A stretch of 64,000 bases of DNA from Runella slithyformis DSM 19594. GTDB taxonomy: Bacteria > Bacteroidota > Bacteroidia > Cytophagales > Spirosomataceae. Below, one piece after another: positions 61,641 through 64,000 of the stretch. Below the pieces are notes generated by a model. The model saw only the letters and a program-made list of their open reading frames with translations, did no database searches and had not been told where the DNA came from. The DNA is taken from NCBI RefSeq assembly GCF_000218895.1, contig NC_015703.1:5469001-5533000 (forward strand), written 5' to 3'. The number at the start of each line of letters is the position of its first letter. Positions within the stretch are counted from its first letter, which is position 1. A program made the position numbers and the translations under genes.

Positions 61641-61665
61641 AAAGCCCCGCAAATTGCGGGGCTTT
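61641..61665. terminator. Bidirectional terminator between rplY and trxA
   Basis: A perfect 10-bp GC-rich stem AAAGCCCCGC (61641-61650) with loop AAATT and its complement GCGGGGCTTT (61656-61665), followed by TCTTTTTT on the plus strand and preceded by an A-run for the minus strand. It serves both convergent genes. Confidence 0.9.
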
Positions 61666-61699
61666 TCTTTTTATACTTCAGACGTATATTTTGTAAAAA

Positions 61700-62035
61700 T
61701 TAAGCTGTCACCGACAACTGAGCCTTCAATTTATCTTCCAACACTACCTGTGGAACCGCACCTACTACGCGGTCTACCACCTCTCCGTTTTTGAAGAACA
61801 GCAACGTTGGAATACTGCGAATACCGAATTTCATCGCTGTTTCAGGATTCATATCCACATCAACTTTCCCTACAACCGCCTGGCCTTCATACGCTTCCGC
61901 AATTTTCTCAACGACCGGTCCTACCATACGGCAAGGCCCGCACCATTCTGCCCAAAAGTCTACCAAAACCGGTTTATCTGAACCTGCGACCAAGTCGCCA
62001 AAGTTTGCGTCTGTAATTTCGACTGCCTTTCCCAT
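61700..62035 (-). CDS. trxA: Thioredoxin
   Basis: 111 residues with the active site WCGPC (Cys32, Cys35) and the normal order of FWAEWCGPC, VGKVDVDMNPETAMKFGIRSIPTLLFFKNGE (cis-Pro). It is cytoplasmic with no signal peptide. It reduces disulfides using thioredoxin reductase. A single gene, converging with rplY. Confidence 0.95.
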   Translation of the reverse strand: MGKAVEITDANFGDLVAGSDKPVLVDFWAEWCGPCRMVGPVVEKIAEAYEGQAVVGKVDVDMNPETAMKFGIRSIPTLLFFKNGEVVDRVVGAVPQVVLEDKLKAQLSVTA

Positions 62036-62151
62036 TGTATTAATTATGACCGGGTCGCCGGTACGATTAGTGAATGATTGTATTTAGTGATGAAACCATT
62101 TTGCCCCGGGCAAAAGTTCCCTATGCACCAAATCGACCGTTCAAAAACACA

Positions 62152-63408
62152 TCAATGGGGCTCGGGATGCTCCACAAAAAGCGGTAGGGCTTCCGCACTC
62201 ACCCGGGCACCGCGCGCCTGAAGCGCTTTAACGTACGCATTGTACACAAAGCCCAGAATATTTCCGTCATTGAACGGAAAAACCAGAGAACTACCCCGAT
62301 ACTGAAGGGCATTGACCATCAAAACACAGGTAATATTATTGGGAAACTTCACCCATAGTGTACGCAATCCACGCCCGGCGGGCTGAAGGGACTCGTACCA
62401 CCATCCGTCATGATACACAATGGTGCCGAGATTGGCAGTTGCTTTATAACAGCCTAAATTCCTGATAATCAATGAATCGGCCAGAGTTGTTGAAAGCACC
62501 TCATTTGTACCCGAAGACAGGGCAGAAGCGTATATCTTTCCTGCTTCGGTCGCGCTGAGGTACATACCATAGCCTCCCAACACGGCGTTAAACCCTCCCG
62601 GATTCCAGCCTTTTTGGGCCGCCGTTACGGGAAAACTGTAGGTATAAGTAGGGTTATTGACGGGAAAGGAAGCCACGGCATTTTGTACTCCGGCTTTTAA
62701 AAAGATTTCCTGTTGCAAAAAGGCCAGATAACGTTGTTGGGTTTGAACATCATCCATTGCCTCATTTCCCGTAAAAGTATAGCCTAAAATACGCGGAATC
62801 AGCAATCTGAACAATCCGAAATTAGCATTTTGGTAGCAATAATCTCCCCGGGAAGACACTCCCAAGGCGACCAGTTTGCGTAAGCCGTCGTATATATTTT
62901 CACTGTAAGAGCCGTTTTGACACGTTCCGTTGAGTCCTTTGATACCGCTTCTGTGGGTCAATAAATCGCCAAACGTGACTTTCTCTATGCCCGCACCCAA
63001 CTTCCAGGAGGAAGGCAAATAGGGCGCTATCACATCGCCTAATTTTATGCCTTTTTGCGAAGCGGCCTTCAAAAATGCCATGGCCGTCAGCGTTTTGGTC
63101 ATGCTCGCAATGTGCAGTTTGGTATCAGTCGTAAAATCTTTCTGTCCCTCGGGGTCTGCTGCCAAGGATTGAAACCCGCCACTGCCTTTGGCCGCCAATT
63201 GGGTTCCTTCATAAATGGTGAACGCATAGCCAACCCCTCGGTTTCGAAGCGTGTCTTCCATTTTTTGGGCAAACAATTCGGGCAAAAAGAGCGATTCAGG
63301 GGTGGGTTCTGTTTCTTTACAACCATAAATACCTACAATTATCAGCGCCAACAAACAGACGAATACCCAAAGTCGCTGCCGCTGTCCATACTTTCGAATT
63401 TCGCTCAT
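62152..63408 (-). CDS. Serine hydrolase lipoprotein (beta-lactamase/DD-peptidase fold)
   Basis: 418 residues from the ATG at 63408; an in-frame ATG at 63417 is an alternative. Lipoprotein signal with Cys near 30 (IVGIYGC). The class C-type motifs are S-x-x-K in IASMTKTLTA, Y-x-N in YCYQNANFG, and HDG in VYHDGWWYES. The protein would be a periplasmic or outer-membrane peptidase or esterase; true beta-lactamase activity is unlikely to be inferred. It follows miaA with 16 bp between stop and start. Confidence 0.85.
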   Translation of the reverse strand: MSEIRKYGQRQRLWVFVCLLALIIVGIYGCKETEPTPESLFLPELFAQKMEDTLRNRGVGYAFTIYEGTQLAAKGSGGFQSLAADPEGQKDFTTDTKLHIASMTKTLTAMAFLKAASQKGIKLGDVIAPYLPSSWKLGAGIEKVTFGDLLTHRSGIKGLNGTCQNGSYSENIYDGLRKLVALGVSSRGDYCYQNANFGLFRLLIPRILGYTFTGNEAMDDVQTQQRYLAFLQQEIFLKAGVQNAVASFPVNNPTYTYSFPVTAAQKGWNPGGFNAVLGGYGMYLSATEAGKIYASALSSGTNEVLSTTLADSLIIRNLGCYKATANLGTIVYHDGWWYESLQPAGRGLRTLWVKFPNNITCVLMVNALQYRGSSLVFPFNDGNILGFVYNAYVKALQARGARVSAEALPLFVEHPEPH

Positions 63409-63424
63409 CTTTATCATCCTTTTT

Positions 63425-64000
63425 TCACATAAACACATTCTGTTTTATCCGGCTCACCAATTCTTCCGTCGGCAATATGGCATCCAGCCACTGAATCGGC
63501 AAGCCATCCCGTTCCATTTTTCTGAAAAAAGTCATCTGGCGTTTGGCAAATTGGTGAATGCCTACATTCAAACGCTCAACCATCGTACCATATTCTGACA
63601 AACCGAGCAGATACTGCGTAATAAATTTGTATTCCAATCCATAATAGATCAACCGATCGGCCGATATTCCCCGGTTTAACAACTGCTGCACTTCTTCGAT
63701 CATGCCGTTTTGCAAACGTTCGTGCAGACGGCGGGTAATACGCTCCCTTCGCTCTTCGACGGGCAGCGAAAGGCCGAACAGTTGAAATTCTGAAACGGAT
63801 TCCTTTGGACTTTGGACTGTCTGAAAAGGATGTTTCACCAAAAAAGTGGCAATTTCAATGGCGCGGAGGAGGCGTTTGCGCGTGGAGGTATCAGCCAGCG
63901 GCGTATACTCCGAAGGGGTAGCCTTGAATTTTTCCAGCAGCTCTTCGTTCGACAGTTGCTGCAATTGATCACGCAATGTCTCATCAATGGGAACGGCCGT
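63425..64000 (-). CDS. miaA: tRNA dimethylallyltransferase, C-terminal part
   Basis: The minus-strand frame is open to the right window edge, so the first part (P-loop and DMAPP site) lies outside. The visible ~190 residues (TAVPIDETLRDQLQQ..., DTSTRKRLLRAIEI, GMIEEVQQLLNRGISADR, HQFAKRQMTFFRKMERDGLPIQWLD) match the C-terminal part of MiaA, which adds dimethylallyl to A37 of tRNAs reading UNN codons. The TTG at 63976 is an internal Leu codon. Confidence 0.9.
   Translation of the reverse strand, partial: TAVPIDETLRDQLQQLSNEELLEKFKATPSEYTPLADTSTRKRLLRAIEIATFLVKHPFQTVQSPKESVSEFQLFGLSLPVEERRERITRRLHERLQNGMIEEVQQLLNRGISADRLIYYGLEYKFITQYLLGLSEYGTMVERLNVGIHQFAKRQMTFFRKMERDGLPIQWLDAILPTEELVSRIKQNVFM

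Noticed and set aside
61641-61665. A tRNA or riboswitch near rplY
   Set aside because: Only a 10-bp GC-rich stem with a T-run is present, as in a plain terminator.

Overview
The window reads as chromosomal DNA of a saprophytic Bacteroidota species, most like the Cytophagales (Runella/Dyadobacter-type relatives). The reasons are a SusC/SusD pair, a cargo protein with a type IX secretion C-terminal domain, many secreted or lipoprotein sugar enzymes, and dense same-strand operons with 1-14 bp overlaps. No rRNA, tRNA, CRISPR array or intact insertion sequence was recognised. The species cannot be fixed from the sequence alone.

Layout. (1) 1-386 is the end of an outer-membrane barrel gene. (2) 448-10830 (minus) is a ten-gene sugar-catabolic run: ThuA-like, SGNH hydrolase, TIM-barrel isomerase, two Gfo/Idh/MocA dehydrogenases, phosphotriesterase-family hydrolase, FAD oxidoreductase, SIS protein, ROK kinase and SDR. 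A divergent AraC regulator (10949-11824) faces it. (3) 11932-19489 (minus) is a second sugar run: GH38-like protein, SIS isomerase, EamA transporter, ROK kinase, and a CBM9-like protein. It is interrupted by a 0.9-kb insertion flanked by a 70-bp direct repeat, with fragments of a ROK gene and a beta-helix gene. (4) 19587-22605 holds a DUF418 membrane protein, a Crp/Fnr regulator broken by a one-base homopolymer frameshift with a matching palindromic box, and an AAA/DUF4143 ATPase. (5) 22764-26321 is a tight operon of sugar permease, secreted ADP-ribosylglycohydrolase and ribokinase, suggesting scavenging of bound ribose. (6) 26492-31536 is gene-poor, with a TPR-like protein, a small lipoprotein, a TolB-like propeller and a DUF1080 protein.

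(7) 31909-56558 is a polysaccharide utilization locus. An IclR regulator, a zinc alcohol dehydrogenase and a KduD-type reductase precede susC/susD. A strong terminator follows, then three paralogous clan GH-A glycosidases interleaved with a GH105-DUF4861 lipoprotein, a T9SS beta-helix lyase-like protein, a second GH105, a sodium:solute symporter, an SDR, an RraA-like protein, a heparinase II/III-family lyase, a VOC protein and a second alcohol dehydrogenase. The GH105 enzymes, the lyase folds and KduD together point to an acidic, uronate-containing glycan (pectic or similar) cut by lyases to unsaturated oligosaccharides. The exact substrate is not determined.

(8) 56635-64000 is core genome: a membrane protein, DUF2461, trpS, PAP2 phosphatase, prs, rplY, trxA, a serine hydrolase lipoprotein and the end of miaA.

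A recurring oddity is that short palindromic or low-complexity repeats lie inside coding sequences in frame (the third GH-A paralogue and the heparinase gene), as well as between genes.
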